64,000 bases of DNA from Lentibacillus populi (GTDB taxonomy: Bacteria; Bacillota; Bacilli; Bacillales; Amphibacillaceae): assembly GCA_014642895.1 (NCBI GenBank), contig BMJD01000011.1, positions 1-64,000 on the forward strand. Reading direction: 5' to 3'. Positions 34,748-43,946 of the stretch are shown one piece after another (position 1 is the stretch's first letter; every line of letters starts with the position of its first letter). The notes beneath the pieces were generated by a model. That model made no database searches, was not told the DNA's origin, and worked only from the letters and a program-made list of their open reading frames with translations. The position numbers were made by a program, and so were the translations under genes.

Positions 34748-36271
34748 TTATTTAATGTCATTCCTACTGTCTTTTAACGGTGTAACTGTTCCGATCAAAC
34801 GATTGCGCCGCAGTGATTCAAGATCTACCTCTCCTACGACCATTGTCTCCGTATTAGGATCGCTCTCTCCGATAATTCCATTTTCAGACAAGGCATAATC
34901 AATTGGTGAAAAAATGGCCGATTGTGCATAGTGGGTATTCATATGATAAACCTGTGTTAGATTGCCAACTGCACCTGCAGTAATAACGATGGCCTGATTT
35001 TCAACAGCCCTTGCCTGCGCACAGTAACGAATTCTTAAATAGCCTTGTTTGTCTGTTGCGGTAAACGGTGTGAAAATCATTTGCGCACCACGTTCCACTA
35101 CGATTCGCGCCAACTCCGGAAATTGGATATCATATCCAGTTAACATGGCAACTTTTCCACAATCCGTATCGAACAAATTCACTTCCTTACCAGATTGAAT
35201 CCCCCACCATTTCCGCTCATCAGGGGAAATATGGAGCTTATATTGCTTGTCAATCGTACCATTGCGGTGGAACAAATAGGCCACATTATACACCGAATCA
35301 TTTTCTGCAACGACTTGTGAACCGGCAACAATATTAATACTATAGCGGATTGCCAGATTAGAAAATAATTGGATATAGTCCCCAATATATGTAGCGACCT
35401 TCCTTACCTGTTTACTTGGAACCGTTTCACCAAGGAAGGACAGCAGCTGCATGGTGAACAACTCCGGGAAAACAACAAAATCGGAACGTACCTTTGAACT
35501 TGCATCCACATAATATTCACTTTGAGCTGCAAAATCCTTAAATGATTCAATCTCCTTCATTGGATATTGAATTGCTGAAATTCTAACCGGCAGAGAATGC
35601 TTATAATTGTAAACCGATGGTGATGGGATGTAATCTGGATTATGCCATTCCATCAATGTTGCATATTCTAGTGAATCGTGATCATCAGGTAAATAGTTTG
35701 GAAGAATTCGTTTAAACTCAAATCCATTCATTAACTGGAAATTCAAGACAGGATCATACAAATTCTTATCGATAACCTGCTTAACGTACTCCTCTGGTGA
35801 CAGCTTATCCGCGTATTTATGGTAATTGGGAATGCGTCCTCCAAAAACAATACTTTTCAAATTAAATTTCTGGCAAATACGACGGCGTGCTTCATACAAC
35901 CTTCGCCCAATTTTCATATGCCTGTAATCAGGGTGAACTACAACATCTGTCCCATACAGGTTAAGACCTTTTGGGTTATGATTCCGGATATAGCCATCAT
36001 CGGTAATTTCATCAATAGTATGTTCTTCATTATAATCATTGAAATTAACGATCAAACTAGAACATGACCCGATGATTTTACCATCATATTTTATACAAAC
36101 CTGTCCTTCTGGAAAAATTCTCAGATGGCTTTCATAATGTTCCCGTGTAAACGGAATTTCCGGATTAGCAAAACCGATCTTCGCCATTGCAATAATCTCA
36201 TCGATGTCTCCATGTTCAATCGGACAAACAGCGATTTCTTTTTCGTAATCGGCTTGATCAATTTTCGGCAT
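34748..36271 (-). CDS. GNAT-nitrilase fusion (YhcX-like), copy 2, catalytic Cys replaced by Gly
   Basis: 507 residues; ATG at 36271 with GGAGGG seven bases upstream. Same architecture as the gene at 26197: GNAT domain (residues 10-200, VVVHPDYRHMKIGRRLYEAR) and nitrilase domain (215-505). Glu (VVFPELF) and Lys (DKQYKLH) remain; the nucleophile position again reads GYDIQFPE instead of CYD. The nitrilase half is nearly identical to copy 1 at protein and DNA level, while the GNAT half is clearly more divergent, a mosaic that suggests recent gene conversion. It sits between the PuuB-like oxidase and the sigma-54 activator. Confidence 0.85.
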   Translation of the reverse strand: MPKIDQADYEKEIAVCPIEHGDIDEIIAMAKIGFANPEIPFTREHYESHLRIFPEGQVCIKYDGKIIGSCSSLIVNFNDYNEEHTIDEITDDGYIRNHNPKGLNLYGTDVVVHPDYRHMKIGRRLYEARRRICQKFNLKSIVFGGRIPNYHKYADKLSPEEYVKQVIDKNLYDPVLNFQLMNGFEFKRILPNYLPDDHDSLEYATLMEWHNPDYIPSPSVYNYKHSLPVRISAIQYPMKEIESFKDFAAQSEYYVDASSKVRSDFVVFPELFTMQLLSFLGETVPSKQVRKVATYIGDYIQLFSNLAIRYSINIVAGSQVVAENDSVYNVAYLFHRNGTIDKQYKLHISPDERKWWGIQSGKEVNLFDTDCGKVAMLTGYDIQFPELARIVVERGAQMIFTPFTATDKQGYLRIRYCAQARAVENQAIVITAGAVGNLTQVYHMNTHYAQSAIFSPIDYALSENGIIGESDPNTETMVVGEVDLESLRRNRLIGTVTPLKDSRNDIK

Positions 36272-36348
36272 CAATGTTCCCTCCCTTTTACATTTTTATA
36301 TTGGCTACAATTTATAAAATAATAATTCCTTATCGATACGTACCCTTT

Positions 36349-37626
36349 CTACGATATACGGTCACGGAACTTCATATAAAATTTCATCATGCCTACTGCT
36401 TTTGCATGTTGACTGTGAAATGGTATGGGACGTAATCGGGCTTTTTCCAGCGGGTTGTCTCCTCCGCCTTCATGGAGTATATTTTTTGCAATTAGTTTTC
36501 CAGCCATGGAAGACATTGCAGCACCATGTCCGGCAAAACCAAACGCATAATACGATCCGTCCTCCAATTGCCCCATGTATGGCAGCATTTCCTGCGTAAA
36601 GCCGACTTTACCTCCCCAGCGATAGTCCACTTGCGCATTCTTCAATTGCGGAAAAACAGTAATCATCCCCGCACGTAAGTTATTGAAAAGATTCTCTTGA
36701 TCTCGTTTGCTTGAGGAACGTCCAGATCCCCCGAATGCCAACCGATGATCCGCTGTCAGCCGGAAATAGTAAAGCAAATTCTTTGTATCCGATACGGCCC
36801 TATCATGCTTGATTAAGTCCTGACATAGTTCTTCAGAAAGAGGTTCTGTTGCGATCATAATACTTTCAACAGGAACGATGGTCTTTTTTATCGTTTTCTG
36901 AAAATCCCCTGAATAAGCATTTGTAACAATAACAAGCTCTTTAGCGATTACTCTTCCCTTGTTGGTGTTTACGACAACCTTACCAGACTCTTTTCGGTAA
37001 CTCAAAGCCTCTGACTGTTCATAAATTGTTCCCCCCATCTCTTCGACTGCCTCTGCTAACCCGAGCGCATAATTAAGTGGGTGAAAATGAGCACTGCTCT
37101 CATCGACTCGACCACCGTGATAAAAAGGTGTGTTTAATTCCGAATGAAGATCCTGCTTTTCAACAACCTTAATTTTTTTATAGTCAAAATCTCTTTCCAT
37201 CACCTCTTGCTCCCTTTTCATTCCATCTAGGTGTGAAGGTTTATATGCAGCATGAAAGTCTCCATTTCGTCTAAATGCACAAGAAATTTGATGTGTATTG
37301 ATTATATGTTCAATAAGATCAATAGAATCGAGCGAAAGCTGCCACATTTGCCTTGCTGCTTCTAATCCCTTTTTCTTCGCATGTAACTCCATTGAACCGA
37401 TATAACCAGTCAGCACCTCCCCACCATTCCTGCCACTGGCACCAAAACCAACACTTTCTTTTTCCAAAATAATGGTTTGGCAGTTTTTCCGCTGAAGATG
37501 GTAGGCTGTAGATAATCCTGAAAAACCACCGCCAATTACAACTACATCGCAATGCTGTTCCCCTTGAAGTGCCTGCCGTTCCTTCCGTTCGTTTGCCGTA
37601 GCTTCCCATAATGACTGTTGCTCCAT
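36349..37626 (-). CDS. FAD-dependent amine oxidoreductase (DAO family, PuuB-like)
   Basis: 425 residues. Rossmann FAD motif near the N-terminus: DVVVIGGGFSGLSTAYHLQ; then LEKESVGFGASGRNGGEV, the pattern of gamma-glutamylputrescine oxidase PuuB and related D-amino-acid-oxidase-fold enzymes, and a C-terminal FAD contact FGFAGHGAAMSS. It would oxidise a primary or secondary amine to an aldehyde plus hydrogen peroxide. No gamma-glutamylputrescine synthetase (PuuA) is in the window, so the natural substrate may be free or otherwise acylated polyamine. SD is GGAG. A mobile repeat separates it from the pot operon upstream. Confidence 0.82.
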   Translation of the reverse strand: MEQQSLWEATANERKERQALQGEQHCDVVVIGGGFSGLSTAYHLQRKNCQTIILEKESVGFGASGRNGGEVLTGYIGSMELHAKKKGLEAARQMWQLSLDSIDLIEHIINTHQISCAFRRNGDFHAAYKPSHLDGMKREQEVMERDFDYKKIKVVEKQDLHSELNTPFYHGGRVDESSAHFHPLNYALGLAEAVEEMGGTIYEQSEALSYRKESGKVVVNTNKGRVIAKELVIVTNAYSGDFQKTIKKTIVPVESIMIATEPLSEELCQDLIKHDRAVSDTKNLLYYFRLTADHRLAFGGSGRSSSKRDQENLFNNLRAGMITVFPQLKNAQVDYRWGGKVGFTQEMLPYMGQLEDGSYYAFGFAGHGAAMSSMAGKLIAKNILHEGGGDNPLEKARLRPIPFHSQHAKAVGMMKFYMKFRDRIS

Positions 37627-37663
37627 TTTTTCACTCCTTCTTTCTCTTTAAAAGCCTAATATA

Positions 37664-37883
37664 AGTGCGTGTTCAAAAAGTTGCCGAAGAGTGTCTTGAA
37701 GGTCGAGGCGGCGTAGCTCCCGGCACCGGAATGTACACAAAAAGGTACATGAGGAGCGGGCTTGCACAGGACGTGCTGACTTCTGCTGTTGGCGATTGTC
37801 GTGGGCGGTTTTAGCAGAAGATCCCCTTCCGCCAACTCTAGAGTTCGCAGCTTATCATTTGGTGACTTTTTGAACATCCTCTA
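37664..37883. mobile_element. MITE-like repeat with 12-bp terminal inverted repeats
   Basis: About 220 bp bounded by TGTTCAAAAAGT (37670-37681) and its exact inverse (37865-37876), with TATA-like flanks on both sides. No ORF of note. The centre (37762-37830) carries an ACAGGACGT box and a hairpin with stem CTTCTGCT/AGCAGAAG enclosing GGCGATTGTCG...CGGTTTT. Degenerate relatives: 32291-32412 (both ends) and 42084-42113 (one end). Confidence 0.65.
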
Positions 37884-37889
37884 TAAACC

Positions 37890-38741
37890 TTAAAACAGAA
37901 ACTTTTTGTCTTTTGACGATGTAAATTTCATAAAAAGCAAAACAGATAACAGTACCAAAACCATCAATAGGATCGAAAGTGCTGCACCGAGTTGCCAGTT
38001 CATCTCGACCAAAAACGAATCACGAATGACATTTCCAACCATCACCAATTTATTCCCGCCTAATAAATCGGCAACTACAAATACACTGATTGCAGGGACA
38101 AAGGTCATAATAAAGCCAGCAATGATCCCCGGTAATGTTAACGGTAAGGTAACTCTAAAAAATGTTTTAACTGGATTTGCACCCAGATCCTCTGCCGCTT
38201 CCAAATAAGACTTATCCAACTGTTCAATGGAGGAATAGATAGGTAATATCATAAAAGGGAGAAACCCATAGACTAATCCAACAATAATGGCGAAGGATGT
38301 ATATAACATTTTGACTGGTTCTGAGATAATTCCGAAGTGCATTAAAATATTATTAATGACCCCACCATCGTTTAACAATGCGTTCCAAGAATACAAACGA
38401 ACAACAAGATTTGACCAAAATGGAATCATTACTAAAAACAATAATATATTCTTCCCTTTATCAACACGTGCAATAAAATAAGCAAAAGGGTAGGCCATGA
38501 CAAGACAAATGACAGATGCAGCAAATGCCCAAAGGACGGATTGCCATATAATCTTTAAATAAAAGGAACTAAATGCCAGCTTATACGATGAAAGACTAAA
38601 TTCATAGATTGTTCCCCCGTACCCATCACTAACCGTAAAACTAATGACGACAATCATTGCTACCGGAATGACTAAAAACAAAAGCAGCCAAAGCATACTT
38701 GGTGATAGCAGTGAATATGCCAGTTTAATATTTTTTATCAT
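37890..38741 (-). CDS. potB: polyamine ABC transporter permease PotB
   Basis: 283 residues, six membrane helices, binding-protein-dependent permease. The EAA loop that contacts the ATPase reads YLEAAEDLGANPVKTFFRVTLPLTLPGI (residues about 180-207), the form typical of spermidine/putrescine permeases. Last gene of the leftward potADCB operon, 14 bases after potC. It would pair with PotC as the channel of a polyamine importer. The MITE-like repeat begins a few bases after its stop codon and may supply the transcript end. Confidence 0.87.
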   Translation of the reverse strand: MIKNIKLAYSLLSPSMLWLLLFLVIPVAMIVVISFTVSDGYGGTIYEFSLSSYKLAFSSFYLKIIWQSVLWAFAASVICLVMAYPFAYFIARVDKGKNILLFLVMIPFWSNLVVRLYSWNALLNDGGVINNILMHFGIISEPVKMLYTSFAIIVGLVYGFLPFMILPIYSSIEQLDKSYLEAAEDLGANPVKTFFRVTLPLTLPGIIAGFIMTFVPAISVFVVADLLGGNKLVMVGNVIRDSFLVEMNWQLGAALSILLMVLVLLSVLLFMKFTSSKDKKFLF

Positions 38742-38755
38742 GTATTTCTTCCTTT

Positions 38756-39535
38756 CTATTTCTTGGTCTGCGTCATTCTTTTACCAACAACTAGAACCAT
38801 GATAACGATGAAGAAAATCATGATTGTGGAAAGAGCATTAATTTCCGGCGAAACCCCTTTTCGCACCATTGAATAAATCAGGACAGGCAATGTACCTGAA
38901 CCAGGTCCCGTATTGAAAAAGGCAATCACAAACTCATCAAGTGATATAGTGAAAGCCATGAGTGCACCAGCTAATACTCCCGGAAAAATTAACGGAAAAG
39001 TTACCTTCCAGAATGTCTGCCAGCTATTGGCTCCAAGATCTTTTGCGGCCTCTTCCAATGAAGAATCAAACCCATATAACCTGGCAACGACTACAAGCAT
39101 GACGTATGATGTTGTAATCACTACATGACCGGGAATCACCGTAGGAACACCCAATGTAACATGCAACCAGCCATATATGGCAAGTAGTGCAACCCCAACA
39201 ACAATATCAGGAATGACGACCGGTATGTAAAACAAAAAATTTACAACTTGTTTGCCAAAAAACTTGTAGCGATGAATCGCAAGTGCTGCCAGTGTACCTA
39301 AAATGCTCGCAATTAATGTTGTAATCATGGTTACAATAATACTGTTTTTTAGTGCATTTATTATTTGTTCGTCATGAATCAGTTTAAAATACCAGTCAAA
39401 GGTAAAGCCTGTCCATACCGTTCCTAGCTTTGAATCATTAAATGAAAATATCATCAATACAATCATCGGGATATAAAAGAATAGGAATACAAGCATCGAA
39501 TAGACAAACAATATTCTTTTTGTTTTGACTCTCAT
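38756..39535 (-). CDS. potC: polyamine ABC transporter permease PotC
   Basis: 259 residues with six membrane helices. The start MRVKTKRILFVYSMLVFLFF and the EAA loop LEEAAKDLGANSWQTFWKVTFP followed by LAGALMAFTISLDEFVIAFF are characteristic of PotC. It follows the binding-protein gene after about 100 bases and precedes potB by 14. SD is AGGTG. Together with PotA, PotB and PotD it completes an importer for putrescine or spermidine. Confidence 0.88.
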   Translation of the reverse strand: MRVKTKRILFVYSMLVFLFFYIPMIVLMIFSFNDSKLGTVWTGFTFDWYFKLIHDEQIINALKNSIIVTMITTLIASILGTLAALAIHRYKFFGKQVVNFLFYIPVVIPDIVVGVALLAIYGWLHVTLGVPTVIPGHVVITTSYVMLVVVARLYGFDSSLEEAAKDLGANSWQTFWKVTFPLIFPGVLAGALMAFTISLDEFVIAFFNTGPGSGTLPVLIYSMVRKGVSPEINALSTIMIFFIVIMVLVVGKRMTQTKK

Positions 39536-39636
39536 TTTTACACCTGCCTTTCACAAGCAATAATGAAAACAATTGTATCAACGGAACATGGGGAAAGTTG
39601 TTCATCAACCCGACAAGCATATCCCCATGTATGTTT

Positions 39637-40704
39637 TTACTTGGCTCGTACCTCTTGCCAGGTTCGATTCATCATTTGCAATTGCTCTGGTTTTAAGTCT
39701 TTGTAATACACAGCACTTTCTGGAATAGAAGGATAGGAATTTGGATTATTTTTCAATTCACCACTCATCAATTCCTTTGCTGCTTCATTTGGGTTGCTGC
39801 TAGGTGTATTCTCCGACAATTTTGCGCTTACCTTAGCACTTAATACGAAATTAATAAATACTTCCGCAGTGTATTTTTGTTTAGATGTTTTCGGAATTAC
39901 CAGATTGTCGACCCAAATAGTCCCCCCTTCTTCAGGCATGACAAATTTAATGTTGGGATTTTCTTTATAGGCTCTTGCGGCTGAATCGTTATAAGTATGG
40001 GATATCCAAGCTGTTCCATTGACTAAATCAGCATCGGGTTCTGAACTATACTTAAGAATATTTGGGTTTAAATCGATTAGCGCTTGTTTTGCCTCTTTTA
40101 AATTTTTTTCATTTGGCTTGTTCGCGTCATAACCAAGTTTTTGCAAAGCCATTGTGAGGGATTCCCGTGAATCATTTTGAATGGTTACGTGCCCTTTATA
40201 TTTTGGATTCCATAGATCTTCGTAACTTGTCGGCTTTTCTACTTTCGTCTCGTTATAGGCAATACCTTCCGTTCCATACATATAAGGAACAGAATATTTT
40301 TTACCATCTGTGCCTGGATCATATTCCGGCTTTTGAAATTTTTCTTCTATGTTTTTGAAGTTTGGAATATTATCCATATCAAGTTCAGCAAGAAGACCCT
40401 GTTTAATCATTCTTTCCACAATGTAATCCGTCGGAACAACGATATCATATGGTACATTTGCTTTGTTTAACTTTGTAAGCATTTCCTGATTCGAACTGAA
40501 CGTATCATAGATCACCTTGACACCATATTTCTCTTCGAAATCCTTTATAATTGCTTCGTCACCGTATCCACCCCAATTGAAAAAGTACAATTCGTCTGCA
40601 AGTTCCTCGTCTCCAGAGTCAGCTGTGGCATCGTCTGCAGATCCACAAGCAGATAGGCCGATAAGTAAAACACCAAACGTGATCAACCAGATAAATTTCT
40701 TCAT
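39637..40704 (-). CDS. potD: polyamine-binding lipoprotein PotD
   Basis: 355 residues from the ATG at 40704. Type II signal peptide: MKKFIWLITFGVLLIGLSAC, with lipid-modified Cys at residue 20. The mature part starts ELYFFNWGGYGDEAII, the conserved beginning of PotD/PotF proteins, and contains YDIVVPTDYIVERMIKQGLL and PYMYGTEGIAYN. Trp and acidic residues at these positions bind the polyamine backbone. GGAGG lies 12 bases upstream. Second gene of the pot operon. Confidence 0.88.
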   Translation of the reverse strand: MKKFIWLITFGVLLIGLSACGSADDATADSGDEELADELYFFNWGGYGDEAIIKDFEEKYGVKVIYDTFSSNQEMLTKLNKANVPYDIVVPTDYIVERMIKQGLLAELDMDNIPNFKNIEEKFQKPEYDPGTDGKKYSVPYMYGTEGIAYNETKVEKPTSYEDLWNPKYKGHVTIQNDSRESLTMALQKLGYDANKPNEKNLKEAKQALIDLNPNILKYSSEPDADLVNGTAWISHTYNDSAARAYKENPNIKFVMPEEGGTIWVDNLVIPKTSKQKYTAEVFINFVLSAKVSAKLSENTPSSNPNEAAKELMSGELKNNPNSYPSIPESAVYYKDLKPEQLQMMNRTWQEVRAK

Positions 40705-40754
40705 TCGTGAACCTAACCTCCAATTCATTTTTGATTCGTGAATTTGCAATGAAC

Positions 40755-41813
40755 TTACCGTAAAATGACAGAATCGGCTGGCTCCCAACTAACGGAGATT
40801 GGATTACCCTTTTTTACGCCATCCATTTTCCCGTTGGATTCATGAACAATCATTTCCATCCCGCCATTAAGTTCCACAACAATTTTAGTTGTCGTTCCAA
40901 TATAAACTTTTTCTTTAAACTCTCCAGTTAGTACAAATAGGTTATCCTGCTGTTGGTCCGATATTTTGGCATTTTCCGGTCGAACGGAAATATATACTTC
41001 TTCTGCTTCTTTAAGATTGCTGCTTTTGGGAATCAGAACATGTTGACCAGCAACCTTCAACGAGGCATAATTTCCATTCAGGTTATCAACCACCCCCTTG
41101 AAAATGTTTGTTTCACCGATGAAATTTGCTACAAATCGAGTCTTCGGTTTTTCATATATTTCATTCGGTCTGCCCGTTTGTTCAATTTCCCCTTCATTCA
41201 TGACCACAATCCGATCTGACATCGTTAATGCTTCTTCCTGATCGTGGGTTACATAAATGAATGTAATGCCCAGACTCTTCTGCAGACGTTTTAACTCCAT
41301 TTGCATTTGTTTCCGCAGTTTTAAGTCAAGGGCGCCCAGCGGCTCATCAAGCAGTAGGACCTTTGGATTGTTAACAATCGCTCTGGCAATGGCAATTCGC
41401 TGTTGCTGGCCTCCACTTAATTGTTTAACACTTCGATCCCCATAGCTTTCCAGTTGAACCATTTTCAGTGCCTGTTTAACACGTTCTGCTATTTCCTGTT
41501 TATTGATTTTTTTCATTTTTAGCCCAAATGCCACGTTTTCAGAAACAGTCATATGTGGAAATAGGGCATAACTTTGGAATACCGTGTTCGCCTCTCTTTT
41601 GTATGGTTCAACATGATCAACCTTTTTTTCGCCAATTTTCACACTACCAGAAGTCGGTTTTTCAAATCCGGCAATCATACGTAATGTTGTCGTTTTCCCA
41701 CACCCTGAAGGTCCAAGCAAAGTTAGGAATTCCCCTGCCCTGACATTCAGATTTAACTCATTAACCGCCTTATAGTTGCCAAATTGTTTTGTTACATTTT
41801 CCAATTGCACCAT
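40755..41813 (-). CDS. potA: polyamine ABC transporter ATP-binding protein PotA
   Basis: 352 residues from the ATG at 41813 (GGGAG five bases upstream; TTG codons at 41825-41840 are alternatives). Walker [11 protein letters not shown]-loop [13 protein letters not shown], signature [16 protein letters not shown], Walker [13 protein letters not shown], switch THDQEEALT. The C-terminal TOBE domain (about 270-350) senses substrate or regulators. First gene of the leftward potADCB operon. It drives polyamine uptake and fits the catabolic genes downstream. Confidence 0.88.
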   Translation of the reverse strand: MVQLENVTKQFGNYKAVNELNLNVRAGEFLTLLGPSGCGKTTTLRMIAGFEKPTSGSVKIGEKKVDHVEPYKREANTVFQSYALFPHMTVSENVAFGLKMKKINKQEIAERVKQALKMVQLESYGDRSVKQLSGGQQQRIAIARAIVNNPKVLLLDEPLGALDLKLRKQMQMELKRLQKSLGITFIYVTHDQEEALTMSDRIVVMNEGEIEQTGRPNEIYEKPKTRFVANFIGETNIFKGVVDNLNGNYASLKVAGQHVLIPKSSNLKEAEEVYISVRPENAKISDQQQDNLFVLTGEFKEKVYIGTTTKIVVELNGGMEMIVHESNGKMDGVKKGNPISVSWEPADSVILR

Positions 41814-42083
41814 ATTCTCTCCCAAGCTCAACCCCTCCAAATAATTATTTTCTGTAAATGATTAAATATCCAGTTAAGTTTGTTTGTTTACAATTCATGT
41901 TGGCAAATTGTGATAGGTATTCTTTTTCAATTAGGCAGATAATGTGATGCCCCTTAACCTGCTGGTAATAATTCAGATTGAACAAATCATTTTCCTTTAT
42001 TAAAGGATATCAAAGAGTCAGTAAATGATAGTTGTGACCTCCTACACTCCACTGCTCAAAATTATCCTTCCGCCATTCAGACC

Positions 42084-42113
42084 CAAATTGGCAACTTTTG
42101 AACACGCACTCTA
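42084..42113. repeat. solo end of the GTGTTCAAAA repeat element
   Basis: AAATTGGCAACTTTTGAACA followed by CGCACTCTAT is the inverse of the left end at 32291. No partner end is present. The surrounding 41814-42211 gap holds no gene and no clear promoter for potA was identified. Confidence 0.55.
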
Positions 42114-42211
42114 TGAAAATACTTTTTCCAGTAATAATTGATAAAATTTTCCATTACACTTTACATTTTGTTAAAGTAAGCAACAAAGCAAATTCTGTTG
42201 ATTTGCTTGAG

Positions 42212-43567
42212 TTAGAGTGCAGCTGACTTCTCTGCCTCATCCATTTCAAAATCTGCCATTTTGGTTCTGAAAAATTTAGTCAGGAAAAGCATATAAATAA
42301 AGCCGATAGTAATCCAAACGAGTCCAGCAATAAGTGCATCAGCATGGAGAAAATACCATAAGACCCCGGTTAGGCCAGCCCCTATAACCGGCATTATTAC
42401 GTAGGAGAAAAAATCTTTTGGCGTTTTGTACCTCTTTTTACGGAAGACAAAATAAGCAATGACAGACAGATTAACAAATGTAAAGGCAATCAATGCCCCA
42501 AAATTTATAACAGCAGAAATCAATTCCAGGCTTGGAGATATTGCAAGCAACGATACAACTCCAACTATAATAACCGAGTAAACTGGGGTTCGGAATTTCG
42601 GATGGACATAGCCAAATACCTTTCGCGGCAGTACCCCATTTCGCCCCATTACATACAATAGGCGGGAGACACTTGCATGTGACGCAAGTCCGGACGCTGT
42701 CGTTGCTGCAAAAGCACCGGCCAGGAATATCATTTTAAAAATGGTTCCGCCGACATACAAACCGATTTCAGGCAATGTATCATCCGTTACGTTAAAATTG
42801 GATACATCCGGGAACAGGGCTTGGGCAAAATAACCTGCAACAAAAAAGATACCTCCGCCAATAAGCACTGTCAGCATAATTGCTTTGGGCATCACTTTAG
42901 AATTTTTAGCCTCTTCTGTATACATTGTAATCGCATCAAATCCTATAAATGAGAAACATACAACCGTTGCGCCTGTCAAAACCGCGGTCATCTCTACATT
43001 TGCGTGAAAAAGTGGTGCAGTTGTCAAGATTGTGCCCTGTCCCATACCGTTATACAGTTTAACAAACGCAAGGACAATAAAGGCGGCGATTAAAACAATT
43101 TCAAAGGTAACGAGAATGGAATTCAAACTAGATGTTTTTCCCATGCTCCAGACATTAATTCCAGTCACAATAATGACATAGCCTACAACCCAAATCCACG
43201 CGGGAACATCAGGGAAAACGGATTCCATATAAATTCGAATAATCAGTGCATTGACCATTGGCAGCAGCAAGTAATCCAATAGGGCAGCCCAGCCAACCAA
43301 GAATCCAAGATGCGGATTCATTGTCTCCCTCGTATACGTATAAGCGGAACCTGCACTAGGAAACACTTGCACCATCTTTCCATAACTTACAGCAGTAAAT
43401 AACATCACAATTAACGCAACAATATAGGCAAGTGGGACAACACCATTCGTTTCCTCCGATACAATCCCGAATGTATCAAATACAACTGTCGGTGTCATAT
43501 AACCTAAACCAAGTCCAACAATGGCCCAAGGTCCAAGTGAACGCTTTAGCGTGTCTTTTTCCGTCAT
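42212..43567 (-). CDS. APC superfamily amine/amino-acid permease (PuuP-like)
   Basis: 451 residues with 12 to 13 membrane helices. The N-terminus LKRSLGPWAIVGLGLGYMTP and PSAGSAYTYTRETMNPHLGF in helix 2-3 are typical of the PuuP/YgjI/yfnA branch that takes up putrescine or amino acids. CFSFIGFDAITMYTEEAKN marks helix 6. It has a perfect sigma-54 promoter and so probably belongs with the aminotransferase operon under the activator at 32415. Putrescine is the best guess because of its neighbours. Confidence 0.82.
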   Translation of the reverse strand: MTEKDTLKRSLGPWAIVGLGLGYMTPTVVFDTFGIVSEETNGVVPLAYIVALIVMLFTAVSYGKMVQVFPSAGSAYTYTRETMNPHLGFLVGWAALLDYLLLPMVNALIIRIYMESVFPDVPAWIWVVGYVIIVTGINVWSMGKTSSLNSILVTFEIVLIAAFIVLAFVKLYNGMGQGTILTTAPLFHANVEMTAVLTGATVVCFSFIGFDAITMYTEEAKNSKVMPKAIMLTVLIGGGIFFVAGYFAQALFPDVSNFNVTDDTLPEIGLYVGGTIFKMIFLAGAFAATTASGLASHASVSRLLYVMGRNGVLPRKVFGYVHPKFRTPVYSVIIVGVVSLLAISPSLELISAVINFGALIAFTFVNLSVIAYFVFRKKRYKTPKDFFSYVIMPVIGAGLTGVLWYFLHADALIAGLVWITIGFIYMLFLTKFFRTKMADFEMDEAEKSAAL

Positions 43568-43713
43568 GTGATAACTCTCCTTTTAATCATTGATCTCTTT
43601 TTAATAACTTTAAAAGCGATACTAAAATGAAGGATACACAATTGAACAAGGTACGGGTACTCAATCACACAAAATCCCCCTTTGATCCAAAATAATTCGG
43701 ATAATTTTAATAA

Positions 43714-43731
43714 ATGCAATTTCTGTGCCAA
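43714..43731 (-). promoter_or_regulatory. sigma-54 (-24/-12) promoter
   Basis: On the minus strand TTGGCAC-AGAAA-TTGCAT, a full match to TGGCAC-N5-TTGCA. It lies 147 bases before the permease ATG. Fourteen of its bases around the two boxes are shared with the promoter at 31942. Confidence 0.85.
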
Positions 43732-43792
43732 CCTTATATCTAGCATCACCAAGCTTTAAAAAACAAAATAGATTTGGTTTCTTATGAATAAT

Positions 43793-43817
43793 TGCATAAT
43801 CTACTATTTTTTGCATA
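43793..43817. promoter_or_regulatory. TGCATA direct repeat, candidate enhancer for the sigma-54 activator
   Basis: TGCATA at 43793-43798 and 43812-43817 (period 19), about 62-86 bp upstream of the -24/-12 box at 43714, with a T-rich spacer like that of the pair at 32145. Confidence 0.5.
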
Positions 43818-43850
43818 ACCAGGTTATTTCCTCGGAATAAAGGGAAATTT

Positions 43851-43946
43851 CATTCAGTGGGGGTTTCCTACGGCACAGGACGTGCTAGTGCAGGCGTTGT
43901 CACGGGATGTGACGGTTTTAGCCTGCCCTTCCTCCCTCACTGAATG
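43851..43946. repeat. structured repeat with nested inverted repeats
   Basis: Outer arms CATTCAGTG (43851-43859) and CACTGAATG (43938-43946). Inside, an ACAGGACGT box precedes a hairpin GCAGGC/GCCTGC (43890-43895, 43921-43926) enclosing GTTGTCACGGGATGTGACGG and TTTTA. The inner module is shared with the elements at 37664 and 63382. Confidence 0.6.

Noticed and set aside
43851-43946. Integron attC site
   Set aside because: Nested inverted repeats look superficially similar, but there is no integrase, no cassette array and no consensus attC core ends.
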